From: Xiphophorus maculatus
Lineage: Eukaryota > Chordata > Actinopteri > Cyprinodontiformes > Poeciliidae
Length of the DNA: 64,000 bases
NCBI RefSeq assembly: GCF_002775205.1
Contig: NC_036446.1
Coordinates: 15,996,565-16,060,564, forward strand
Reading direction: 5' to 3'
Part shown: positions 18,441 to 30,200 of the stretch, piece by piece
Position numbering within the stretch: position 1 is the stretch's first letter
Layout of the letters: the number at the start of each line of letters is the position of its first letter
Program-made: the position numbers and the translations under genes
The notes under the pieces: generated by a model
What the model saw: only the letters and a program-made list of their open reading frames with translations
The model's database searches: none
Told to the model about the DNA's origin: nothing

Positions 18441-19636
18441 TGGAGATTTTTCCTTTTTCAACGACTGCATACTTTGTATAAAACTCACAAGCTGATATTG
18501 GGTGAGTTATGTTAACTTTGGGGGGATTTCTATGAATATAAACAATATTCAAGTATTAGGAAATTATGAATTATAGTCAGTTTCTTTGGGAACAACATGG
18601 TGTTATTGGCCACAGGACATATTAGATCTACCAGGCATCAATTCATGTTCACTCGTTCACGTACTGTGATTTGCATTAGTAAAAATGACTTTTCTGAAGT
18701 GAACAGGGCACCAAAATTAGCTCCAACCCAAAATTTCTTCTGTTTTGTGCCACCTAAATGTTTCAGATCAAACTAATTTTAACATCAGACAAAGCTAACC
18801 TGAGTAAATACAAAAAAAAAACATTTTTAAAAGGAGACTGTGCCTAATCTGCATAAACATGAAAGCTTTAAATCATGAATAATCTGACTCGCCTAAATAG
18901 AACCCATGCAACAACATCAAGAAAACATACACACAAAAATCTAGAACATATAAGAAACAAAGAGATTAAATAATATATATAATATTTCCCCAACATGCCA
19001 GCCAGTCCACTTCTAAATAAATAGAAACAAAGAAGATGCTTTATGTGTAGCCTAGTCAAAGTAGACTCATGTCTGATTGAGATACAAAATGTTTTCTCAA
19101 TTTCATTGCATCAACAATTTTAAATATAACATTCACTAAATGTTTACAAGATGATTTTGCTTCCACATGAGATAATTTAGTGTCACTGGAATATTTTGTG
19201 TCATTTTTGTCAGACCTCTTCTCTGCATCTTTTACAGTAGCTCATGTATCTTAAGGCTCTAAGTGAAAGTTTGGCATAGAAAAACAAAACACTGGAGTGT
19301 ATTGAAAACATTGAGAAAAATACTGCCAGTCATGATTCACTCAACATGAGAAAACATTTTTATTTTTTAGTTCACAATTCACTTAACACCATTTGCATTT
19401 ACAAATGATTTCTTACGAATAATTGTAAGGCAGGCGGGTGTTTAAAACTGAAGAGTCAGCATTTTATATCATGTTAAAAAAGTGATGTCATAGAATAAAA
19501 TATTTTATTTTATCATTACGCAGGGTAACCCATAATAGCAGAAATTTATCCACACTGGTTTGAGTTTTGTTTTGCTTCTAGTCCAACGGTTGTAATTGTT
19601 CAGTCTATGAAGTGTTTCCTGGGAGAGGTGATATGC

Positions 19637-19795
19637 TCAGTCCGTGTCATTTCCTTTCTTTGGCACATCCTGGTTTTGGTGTTCAAGGCCCTTTAGTCGT
19701 GAATCAAAATAAGGTCTGTAGATGTAGATGCCACCAGCGACCCCGAGCACTGTGGCTAAGAGCAGCTGTGCGAACGGCAGCCTTTGTCGAAACAT
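19637..19795 (-). CDS. pigbos1: PIGBOS1 mitochondrial microprotein (52 aa)
   Basis: A complete small ORF read from ATG at 19795 to TGA at 19637. It begins MFRQRLPFAQLLLATVLGVA and continues GGIYIYRPYF, then a charged tail ending KKGNDTD. This closely matches the vertebrate PIGB opposite strand 1 microprotein (about 54 aa), an outer mitochondrial membrane protein reported to contact the ER protein CLCC1 and tune the unfolded-protein response. One hydrophobic segment spans about residues 8-27; positive residues at the N terminus and a polar C-terminal tail fit an anchored protein. A good acceptor at 19842 (CTTTTTCAG) starts the coding exon, so an upstream non-coding exon exists. Position head-to-head with PIGB supports the name. 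At 52 codons it would be missed by length filters. Confidence 0.9.
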   Translation of the reverse strand: MFRQRLPFAQLLLATVLGVAGGIYIYRPYFDSRLKGLEHQNQDVPKKGNDTD

Positions 19796-20858
19796 TACTC
19801 TTGTTTGACAAGAAATCCAAGTCTACAGACCCCAAACCATCCTGAAAAAGATGACAAACAGGTGAATTAGGGGAACGGTTGAACAATTTCTGTGCTGTGT
19901 TGAAGTTTACATGCATAGCTTTTAAGACATTCTAACCTCACAGGCTGTTGAAGTTATCTGCTAATGCAATTTAAAAAAAAATCAAGGTCGATATCTGGTG
20001 GTATACACCAGTATAACCACACTACAGATTTTTTATTTTCAAAAATGATACCAAAATGAAAAAGTAGTGTGTACAAAACACATTCTCACAGTTTCCACAT
20101 GTGAGACAGAAAGTTGGGTGCAGAAAATTAAATGCATTTGATAATCTCATCATCATCAGTGCGTGCAGACACACTGCCAAAACAAAAAGATATAAACAAT
20201 AATATATATTAAAAAAAAAACAAAAAAACACATCAAGCTGGGATGCAATACGAACATATATCTAAAAATCTGTCATTCTAAAGAATTGGCATCTGCCAAT
20301 CTTCCCAGGAGTGGATGGCTTGGTGAATTCAGTAGAGGGTTGTAATTTAGAAATTGTATTAAAATCCTAAATCTCACTTTTTTATAGGCCTAAATTAGAA
20401 TGTTTAATGTTGACAGGAAGATTGGGAAAATACTAAATAAGTATGGTTTATTTAAATAGGGTTGTGAGGAAAAAAAATCCATCTTAATAAGACTCATACC
20501 AACTGTCAAGCACTGGAGGTGGAGGAAACCCAACTTTTATACACACATTTTACTTATTATTTTAAAATAATAGAGCATAAATAAATATACAAAATGCAAG
20601 ACTCGGAACGGTGTAAAGCTTATTTGAAGTATAAAACCTAAAGATAAAGGAGCATTAATTCTTATAAAAGATAATTCACCAGTATTCAACAAACTCCAAC
20701 AGCAGCACCGAAATGGCATCTTATTTTGAAAAGTCCCGACCGGATAATGCGTGTGTGACACCACCTTGACAATATGCTAACCTTTTCATTGAACAATGAT
20801 CAAGCATGACATTTTTAACTAATGCAGAGATAATTATCTGCGACCTTCATCACTCACC
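19796..20858 (-). other. PIGBOS1 5' UTR intron and candidate non-coding exon end
   Basis: The coding exon's acceptor lies at 19842. The best donor upstream on the minus strand is CACTG|GTGAGTG, ending an exon at 20858. The inferred non-coding exon would start somewhere between 20900 and the PIGB promoter. Only the splice signals are seen; transcript structure is inferred. Confidence 0.4.
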
Positions 20859-21499
20859 AGTGAAGCACTTTATGTAAAGTGTCTGTAGTCACCAGACAGA
20901 AAAGGGAAACAGTCAAATAAAAGAGAGGAAAGGCGTTAAAAGAGAAAAAAGAAACGGGACACTTATGTACGGACGGATAGCATTCTTCTTCGTCTGTTCT
21001 GACAAGTCTAGAAGACGCACAGCGCCACCGAGCGAATGACAGGAATTAAAACGTGGGTCATAAGAGCAATGACAGAATGCATGTTATTTAATAAAAAACG
21101 AATTTTTAAATAAAATTAGCCACAGTAAGTTTTACTAAGATAGAAAACATCTATTAAAAGTTGCATGGTAAAGGTAGCTTTTTCTTTCTTTCTTTCTCTC
21201 TTTTGTTCTTTTTTATAGCAAAAATAAGATTTCGTTTGACATGATTGTTTATATTTGGAGTACTTGTTTTAATTAATAATTACAGATTTTTGTTTGGTTC
21301 TAGATTTGGTTCTACGTCATAATTTAATAGGTTAAAATGACCAAAAATTATATTCTGTAATTTCAAGATATATTTATTGTAGATGTATACTAATTGTACT
21401 ATTTTACTTGAAGGACAAATAGAAACAAAACAATAGTAAGCCAATTTACTTACAATGAAAAAAACTAAGCAGACTGGAAAAACAAGAACTTTTACTTTG

Positions 21500-21775
21500 A
21501 AGTTGCGACACAACCAAAACACCGGAAATAAGCGTGAGTGCGGAAGTGTTGATGACCCTGTGCAATGTCTCCAAACTAGGAAGTTAAAGCAGATTAAAAT
21601 GGTTTTTGTAGAAGTCAAATAAGCAGGGAATTTTACGGAGTCAACAGCTGCAACCTCGGGTTGTATTAGTTTATTTAAACTTTGCAGTACGGAACTTTCC
21701 CTGTGTTAGATTCTTCGGGCTCTCGGCCGAGTCGTGCTCTGACAGGTGAGCCATGCCCCCCAGCAGCACGTAAGG
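21500..21775. promoter_or_regulatory. Bidirectional promoter region between PIGBOS1 and PIGB
   Basis: Two ETS-type sites stand close together, ACCGGAAAT (21521-21529) and GCGGAAGTG (21540-21548), in a TATA-less stretch with raised CpG just before the PIGB ATG. The genes diverge from this region, so a shared promoter is likely. A donor-like CAG|GTGAGCC at 21745 lies in the PIGB leader, but the ATG follows immediately, so it may be unused or an alternative site. Confidence 0.5.
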
Positions 21776-24700
21776 ATGGAGAACCTGCGCTCTCGGCTGA
21801 AGCTGGGGAGCAAAGCAAAGGATGTGAAGCTGAGGAAACGGAGGTCCCTGCTTTACTCCAAGGAGGATGGGAGACTTTTAAACCACGGTGCTGTGACTTA
21901 TTCACCTCCATCTGCCATTGTTCGCTGCTGCTGCTGTTGAGTGCAGTCAGGAAATTCCTGTTCCCACTCAAATGCAGTGATTTATCTCCACAGGTCTACT
22001 GAAGGTGGTTGTCTTCACTGTGGTGTTCAGGCTGGTTAACTGTGTCCTGGTTCAGACCAGCTTTGTCCCTGATGAGTACTGGCAGTCCTTGGAGGTGGCC
22101 CATCGGATGGTCTTTAAATATCCTTGGTCAATGTCTATAATTATTTAAATAAACATTTTAATAGCATGAATCAGCAGTTCAGAAGACAGGTTTTCAAGTA
22201 GGCCCGTCACGATAACAAATTTAGCTGGATGATAAATGATATTGTTGATTTGAGACCATTTTGAAGTGAAATTGGTAATGACATAACACATTCTCAAAGG
22301 TCAATAAACTTTAAAATATAATCACACGTTGTAGCATACAGATGTTTTGCACGAATAGCAGCAGTGGTGTTACTTTTGTTTTTGCATGGGAGAGATAAAA
22401 ATCAGCATCTTGTTCTCTGGTTTTATTGTGAGATATTTTCTTTTATAATTAAACATATGGGTATCTGACCTGGGAGTGGAAAGCAGGAATCAGAGGATTC
22501 ACATTTCCATTGTTCTTTGCATTCCTGTACAAAATACTACACCTTCTGAACTACGACACAGTCCATCTCCTGGTGAGTTGCTCTATTTTATTCTCGGAAC
22601 AACACTTTTTTTTTGACTACATGAATCATGGAGTTCATGTGGGTTTGTTGTGGTTTCAGATTTGGCTGCCTCGAGTAGCTCAAGCTCTCCTGGCTGCGTT
22701 CGCTGATGTGAAATTCTACCTGCTCATCCGAACATTGGAAACTGAGGACGTCTCAAGATGGACGGTAGGAAAACCTCGTCGTTGTCATGTTCCTCTCTCC
22801 AGGACACATTCCTTTCCGAATACAACAAACATCTGGAACCCGGCAAATGAATTAAAGCGAGAACAGCTTGTTCACTTATAGGTTCTTCTTGGATCACTCT
22901 GCAGTTTCACAAGGATCATACAGAGTCTTGAAAAGTCTGGGGTTTGCTTGTAATAATTTACAGATTTGTTTAAGTGTGGGAAACGGCAAACTGTGGAAAA
23001 AGTTCAGAATTCCAGGCTTTCTTCACTTCATGAAGGACAAAATCTAATCATGAATAATAAATGCAGGTATTTTGACACTAATTTATGTTTAGATGACAAG
23101 TTCTATCTATGATTTGCCAAATCATATTTGTTCACAAATCAATAAAGCACTATTTCACAATGGTTTTTTTCACTCTTGAAATGTTAAATTCAGGTTCAAT
23201 GTGGGTCTTAAACAAAGTCTGGTTAAAAAGACACTGAAGTTTACAAACTGTGTTTTGAATATTGTGCACCCGGTCCTGATCTGGTAAGTCCAAAGGTTCT
23301 AGTTTGTGAAATAGAGCTGATCTAAGCTCATCCAGATGCCATAAAAGCAATGGAAAATCTTAGGACGTTTTCAGTAATTTGTTGTTGATCCATTGAATCC
23401 ACAGTAAATAATCTTAATTCAAGTACAACAACGTTATAACAAGTGGGGGAACAAACATTTAGATTGAATCTGGAGAAATGTGGAGTTTTGAAATGAACCT
23501 GTTCTGGTTTCAAGTTCTTTTGCCACCTGTGCTCCTGGTTCTCCTGGTTCTGCTGCACCAGGACTCTGACGAACACCGCTGAGACCACCCTCACCTGTTT
23601 GGCTCTGTTTTACTTCCCTCTGCCGGGGTCCAAAACTTACAGCAGGTGAATGCGAGTTAGCACATTTAAGTTCACATTTTGCATGCTTTTGTTCTTCGTT
23701 TTAGGTCTCTACTGGTGCTAAAAACAGTCAAATGCTTAAAAAAAAAACAAAAAAACACCAAGCTGTATTTTTTGGGAATAAATTAATGTGTTTTTGTGTC
23801 TGGAAAATGAGCCGTTATAAAAGTTAAGTCACATTCAACTGGCGTTGTGCTGTTACCTAGCAACCCCAGCCTGCCCAGGGGCGTTACCTAGCAACCCCTA
23901 TGGAACTAGAACAAGTTTAGTCTGCTGGTTTTACCGCTGTGTGGATACTTACATCCAGAGAAGACGTCTGTGTAATGTTAAAAAATGGCTGTATATTTGC
24001 GCATCTGTTTGCAGCCATTTTGACGTAAACGTTGAGTTTTGGGGGCGTGGCCAGCAGAGGAAGAAGAAGCCCTAAAACGTCTCATTCTGAAAGGAGCTAA
24101 AGGAAGTCAGAACTGAAATCTCAATAACTAAGAATAATTTTGTGCACAAAATGTTATGAAAATGTTTTCTATAGCTCATAGACCTATCCTCATCCATTCA
24201 AGGAAGCACGATAGGTCACCTTAAAGTGACTTTATTCCTCACTGGTTTTGTTATTTTCCAGTAAAAAGTACTTGTCTCTGGTGGCCTTGGCTGTGCTTGT
24301 GCGCCCGACGGCCCTGATTGTCTGGTTTCCTCTGCTGATGTGCCATTTCTGGCAGGAAGAGAACAAACTGAGACTCATCACTCGTCGCTACATTCCTATA
24401 GGGTGTGTGCTCTCAGCCTCATGAACGCGTAGCTGGGTCTCGCCTCCTTTCCTCACTGCTTCATGTTCTCTCATTTCCAGGATTTTGGCGGTTCTGATTT
24501 CAGCACTGATCGACTGTCTGTTCTACGAAAAGGTAAAACAGAGCCAGTAGCTTATATGTCTAAGGTCAGATGGTAACAGCTGGTCTCTGTTCCAGTGGAC
24601 TTTGGTGCAGCTCAACTTCATAAAGTTCAACATCCTGCACGGTGTGGCAGATTTCTACGGCTCCCACCCCTGGCACTGGTACTTCAGCCAGGGCTTCGCC

Positions 24701-25380
24701 GTCGTCATCGGCCCCCATCTTCCTTTCTTTCTACATGGATGCAGCCTCGCCTTCAGGAAATACAGAATCCTGCTGGCCACAGTTCTGTGGACTATTGTTG
24801 TTTACAGGTAATCTGAACTGACAAGTAGAAAATCATGATTGTGAGGTTTGCAGAATTAATTCATTAGTATTTTCTCTCCTCAGTTTCCTTCCTCACAAGG
24901 AGTTCAGGTTCATCTACCCTGTACTGCCGTTCTGCATGATCTTCTGTGGTTGGTTCCCACTTTTAATTAAACCCAGAGTGTTGGTATATATTCATAACAG
25001 AGGTGTGTTTTATCACAGGAATATCTTTGGCTCATCTCAAAGCGTGGCGGCGACCAGCTGCAGCCCTCCTCCTGGTGTCCAACCTGGTTCTGGTTCTGTA
25101 TACGGGTCTGATACACCAGCGAGGCACTCTGGATGTCATGAGCCACCTTCAGAGGCTTTGTGAGGTCAGCAGCGACTCCGCCCGCCCACAGTCCGATGTC
25201 TTCTTCCTCATGCCCTGTCACTCAACGCCCTTCTACAGGTACACACACACCAAAACACCTCCAGCCCATCAGAGCTTTATAAGATAGACTGTTGTCTGAA
25301 CTGCAGCAGAAGTTAAATAAGAACATACAACCTCCAAGAACATGGAGGGTGTAATGTTGTTGCACTAAAAATTGTGAGAA

Positions 25381-25443
<63 letters not shown>

Positions 25444-26713
25444 CTCAAATTGAATTAAGGTGGAAGTTTCTGAAGTTTAACAATATAATTTTTCCCCATA
25501 ACCATAATTAACTAGATTGAATGTTTTTTAAAATGCACATACAGCTCTGGAGAAAACTAATGACCACTTAAAATGATCAGTTGCTCTGATTTTGCTCTCT
25601 ATAGGTAAATGTTTGGGTCAAATGAACATTGTTCTGTTATTCTATGAACTACTGACAACATGTCTCTGAAATTCCAAGCAAATATTTTGTATTTATTTGC
25701 AGAAAATGAGAAATGGTCAAAATCACAAAAAAGATGCAGTGCTTTCAGACCTCAAATAATGCAAAGAAAACAAGTTCATATTAATTCATCAACAACAATA
25801 CTAATGTTTTAACTCAGGAAGAGTTCAGAAGGCAATAATTGATGGGGAAACCAGGTTTTCAAAGGGGTTCAGTGGAGTGGACTCTTAATTTTTTTCCAAA
25901 CTGTATATTCATAAGTTTTTGTACTTTGCACCAAATGTGTCAAACTTTCTTGCAAATTTGGTGACATCTTATCTGGCTGTTAAAAATTTCTATGAACTCT
26001 ACTGCTTTTAATCTTTTTATCCTCGCACTTGAAGCTACAAATCAGACATAAAAAAAAAGGCTCCAAAGATGAACGATGGTATAATATATAGTAAATACTT
26101 TAGCAGGAAATACTTCTTAAATTAGATTTTTTTTAGCAGATAGCATTTATTTAATGAAATCCCAGAAAACAGCAACAAGTGTTTGGGGATAAAATGGTTA
26201 TTTTTCTTTTAGACCTAACAAAAGCATAAAAAAGACATGAGAAAAGCTCCATAAGTTGTGACGAACCACTTGCTGCTTAGAAGACTCAGCTGGTTAAAAC
26301 CTCTGTTATTTACACATGGCAGCTGACAGTCGTCTGTCTCCTCGTAGCCACGTCCACTGTCCTCTGAAGATGAGGATCCTGGAGTGTCCTCCAGACCTCG
26401 GAGAGGACGGCTATGCTGAAGAAGCTGCACAGTTTTACAGCAATCCTCTCCTCTGGCTCCGGAATGCCTTTCCATACAAATCCTCTCTGCCAACACATCT
26501 GGTTTTGTTTGACGTTTTGGAAAAGGTAAGGCACTAGCAAAGACTCTCTGTGCAAACGTCTGATGTTTAGATTAAACAGGTTTTGTTTTCTAACTGTAGG
26601 AAATTTCCACATTCCTGCAAGTGAATAACTTCACGAGGACAGCAGAGATATTTCACACTCACGTTCCCGAGGGAAGAGTTGGAGGAAGCATCTTTATTTA
26701 TGAAAGGCACTGA
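21776..26713 (+). CDS. pigb: PIGB, GPI mannosyltransferase 3, 12 exons (523 aa)
   Basis: ER multi-pass glycosyltransferase (GT22 family) that adds the third mannose, alpha-1,2-linked, to the GPI anchor precursor. Exons: 21776-21887, 21994-22117, 22455-22572, 22660-22764, 23515-23645, 24262-24402, 24481-24532, 24596-24807, 24884-24948, 25019-25238, 26348-26525, 26600-26713 (TGA). All phases agree, giving 523 codons plus stop, near the mammalian length of about 550. Motifs: the family's luminal FVPDEYWQ (61-68), [20 protein letters not shown] (about 284-295), [13 protein letters not shown] and HQRGTLDVM. Many hydrophobic segments fit a multi-pass protein. The intron after exon 2 appears to be AT-AC (U12 type). 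Exon 1's donor (CACG|GTGCTG) and exon 9's (TGTG|GTTGGT) are weak. The ATG at 21776 is the first in frame with the conserved KLRKRRS region. Confidence 0.95.
22118..22454 (+). other. Probable U12-type AT-AC intron of PIGB
   Basis: The reading frame [11 protein letters not shown] is restored only if the 337-nt intron starts ATATCCTT, the exact U12 AT-AC donor consensus, and ends AAAC. No GT donor or AG acceptor gives the conserved frame here. The branch-point match (TTTTCTTTTATA) is imperfect. The intron also contains part of an interspersed repeat beginning near 22201 (AGGCCCGTCACGATAAC). Confidence 0.75.
23852..23895. repeat. Paired X-box-like palindromes in an interspersed repeat
   Basis: GTTACCTAGCAAC occurs at 23852-23864 and again at 23883-23895. 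The same pair arrangement recurs at 31058/31091 and at 4906/4938. The host repeat runs roughly 23750-24080 ('gtctggaaaatga...gttacctagcaacccc') in PIGB intron 5. Confidence 0.7.
25386..25440. repeat. (TA)n microsatellite
   Basis: About 27 uninterrupted TA units in PIGB intron 10. Confidence 0.95.
25542..25903. mobile_element. Tc1/mariner-type MITE with TA duplication
   Basis: Left end TA-CAGCTCTGGAGAAAA and right end TTTTTTTCCAAACTG-TA are inverted copies flanked by TA. The interior ('gaccacttaaaatgatcag', 'tttgcagaaaatgagaaatgg') matches a non-coding family common across fish. It is about 362 bp, has no ORF, and lies in PIGB intron 10. Confidence 0.7.
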
Positions 26714-27245
26714 AAGAACCCCCAGCAGAAACACCAAGGAAAATGTAACAATTTTCTACTGCAATAAATATTTTAAACTCCAATGTTTCCGTTTTAAAAT
26801 CTCATTTCCAACCACAGTGAATTAGTTGTTGTTTTCCAGTCTTATCACAGAGAAGCATTTAAAGCTGAAATAAAACAAGCGGGTCCAGTTAAAACGAGGC
26901 TGAGGTGGAATGTTAGAAAACAACGTCTGAACTCTGAAAGCTGATCTTAACCAAAACACTAACTGTCTACAAACTAAACACCTCTAGGATTGAGTTTGAC
27001 CTGGTATATGATTATAAGTTATGTAAAATTTTCCTTTTACATGGTACTTTGTTTCATTTTTTGTGAAGTATGTATGTTAATTTAGCAGGATTCATAAGGA
27101 AAGTGAAACCTTTATATTGTTAAACACAGAACAATATTCAGCAGCTCGACAAGGATTGTGCAAACTTACAAAAAAAAAAATACAAATAGAGAATGTGCGT
27201 CAAAAATAAAACTCACAATTTAAGGGAAACCCTTATGAATTATTT
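26714..27245. other. PIGB-CCPG1 tail-to-tail gap with PIGB poly(A) signal
   Basis: The two stop codons are 532 bp apart on opposite strands. AATAAA at 26763-26768 is 50 bp past the PIGB stop, and another lies near 26868. The 3' UTRs of the two genes may overlap as antisense. No other feature is seen. Confidence 0.55.
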
Positions 27246-30200
27246 TCAGTATTTGGGGTCAAAGGGCATTGGGCCCAGTTCGATTTTAACGTCAGCCATG
27301 TGCCTGTCTGCATTTCTTCCTGATCGGCTCCACCTGCGACCGCAGTGAGGACGAGATTTGCCCCTCGGTTGCTTCCTCTGCTGGTGCTTCGCCCTCCACT
27401 CTTCCTTTGGGTCTTCAGGTCTCTGAAACGGCCCCCTGTGGAGTAGAAACAAAAAACAAATATCACCATGAGACACAGTTAAGAGTTTTATAAATTATGC
27501 TGCATAGGGGATGCAGAAATTCAGTGGAAAGTAAAACAGGTAAAGTACTCGTGTATATATATTTTGTCAAAATTACCACAAACTTGTTTTGTAGGAATTT
27601 TATATGACAAGGCCACACAAAGTACCGTAGTTCAAAATTATGAGGTGAAAGGAAATTTCTCATAAATTCAAATCTGAAGAGTGGTGTGCATTTGTATTCA
27701 GATCCCGCTCCTCTCTTAACACTCAATAAAATCACCTTCAGCTGCCATCTAAATAAAAATGTACTTAATCTCAGCATAAATGCAGATGTTCTATGAAGGT
27801 CTCAGAGTTCTGCTAGAGAACAAACAGCAAAATTAAGACAAAATATCAAAAACATGGCCCTCCATCTAAACCAGACGAGACCAAAGTGAAAACTTCAATT
27901 CAAGAACGACCCGAACGTGGCCGTGCTTCATCAAGATAGGAAATGGCTACAAAGTAAACACAAAGTTTTCATAGGAACTATCTCATCTGTTCAGTGACTT
28001 TTTACTCAACTTCTCATGAACACAGCTAATTCATCTAAAACCTGATCATTTGTTTATTTTTCTGTTTATTACTAGTTTTATTCAATTATTTAACTTGCCT
28101 TTGAGTTTCTTTTTTTATTAATTTTGTTCTTTCTTTTGTGCACAATGTCAATAAAATTACTCCTTATTCTTATTCAGCTAAGCAAAGTCAATGGCTTCAA
28201 CTAACTCACTCACTCTCTGGTTACCTAGCAACAACCTGTTGAGTAACTCACATTGCAGCAGTTTAAATTTTTTCCACCGTGTCTCATAGCTGCTTAGAAA
28301 ATTTAAAAAATCAACTGCGAGGAGTGAAAACTGGATCAAACAGGAAAGATCACCTCACCAGTTTGGCAGTATTTTAGGTATTTAAAACAAAAATAATTTA
28401 TCGATTATTATTAATACAAACTGATATGAAACTCTTATACCATCACACATTTTTCGGCCACATCCTCCTGCCCTAATTAGATGGAGGCAGAAGACAGAAC
28501 TGTCTTGTGCTGCATCGTGTTTAATGTTTTCTTCCCTGGAATCAGATTTTATTCCTTACATTATTTTAAGTTAGAGTCTCTCAATGCAGGAATTCCTCAG
28601 AGGTTGCATGCCTGTAAAACAAACCGGTCTTAGCTTTGTGCACAGCAACATTTGGGAGGATATTTCAGTCTGCAGGGAACCTACCGCGGACCGTAGCTCC
28701 TGGCGTAGCCTTCTCCGAAGAAGTGCCTGTAGATGTAGTCGTCGAGGTCTCCGAACACGTCGCCGTCCAGGCTGTGGTATTCATGCATGTCGCTCAGGTA
28801 GCTCTCCACTCTGCCTACGAAGTCTGTGAAGAGCATGCGGTCGTGGATGAAGAGTCCGTTGTGAAAGAAGCCGTTGATGAATGTCCTGAGTTCGTTCCAG
28901 TGGTAGAAGTGGTCGACCTCCTGCTGCAGGTAGCTCTGCAGCAGGAGGTCGAACTCTTCGGCTCTGATTGGCTCTGTGGCTTTGTTGAAGAGGTTCATGG
29001 ACTCCAGGTAGGCGCAGTCGAAGACGCCGGTGCATCCCTTCATGCTGCTCTTGTGGCTACTCTCATCCTCGTCCTGGAGGACCTTCCCGGCTGATTTCCG
29101 TGTGTTGTGGTGGTTCTGGAAGGAGTCGGGTGTGCGTCTGGGTTTCTGCGCTCTGTGCTGCCAGCACTCCTCTGTGTTTGCTCTGTCACATTTCTTGCTG
29201 TAAAATCCCTGGGCTTTGTTGATGAACGTCGAGGCTGAATCTTTAAAGTGTCTGAAAGTTGATTTGACGGAGTCAGAGAACTTCCTCAGGTTTTCCTTCA
29301 CGGCCTCCTTGGCTTTCTTAATCTGCTCCTTATGGTGGTGGACGAACTCCTTGGTGGAGTTTTTCACAGCATCGAACGTCTCCTTCATTTTCCTGGCCAC
29401 TCCTTGTTTAGCTCTCCTCACTGTGGATTCTCGGTCTCCTTTGACCTTTTCCTCCTTGGTTTCCACGTACAGCCTTTCCCACAGGTCGGAGCGCTGCTGC
29501 TCGTAGCTCAGCCTCTTCTCCAGATCCAGCAGACGTTTCTCCAAATCTCCTGCTTCTGAACCACTCTGCCTGTCAGAATCAGAGACGTGACTCCTCAGAG
29601 CGGTCAGCTCGCTCCTCAGTTCCTCCGTGACCTTCCTCTCTCTCTCCAGCTTCTTCCTCAGCATGTGAGCTTCAGCCGTCATGTCTTCCCTCTGAAGGTG
29701 GAAGTTTCTGATGGTCTGCTGCTCCTCCTCCAGCTGCTCTTTCAGCCTCTGGTTTTCAGACAGCAGAGAATCGGCTCCTGCTCCCCTCGCCTCCAGATCT
29801 CTGATTTGGGAGCGCAGGTTTCTCAACTCGTCCTGCAGGACGGACAGAGACTTTTCCTCGCGTGCCATGGAGCTTCTCAGCTGGATGTTTTCATCTGAGA
29901 GACTCTGCTGCAGAGACACGATTTCAATCCTCTCCTCCTCGGTCTGTTTCAGCATCTGCTCCAGGTTATCTCTCTGAGCCTTGATGAGAAAAGACACATA
30001 TTTACAGCTTGTCTAATACTTAACATCTAACTTTTTTTTTTTTTTTTACATATTTGTGAAACTGTCTTTATGTTCTGACAAGAGATAATCTGTGGGAAAA
30101 AAACTGCTTTCTCTGACTTTTCCTAGTGCTAACTAAGAACAACCAATCAGAGACAGGAGGCGGGTCTTAGAGCTATCAATCACTCTGCTCTCTGCTGTGC

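Noticed and set aside
28636-29094. 152-codon plus-strand ORF, and others over 29.2-30.0 kb
   Set aside because: Antisense shadows of the large CCPG1 coiled-coil exon.
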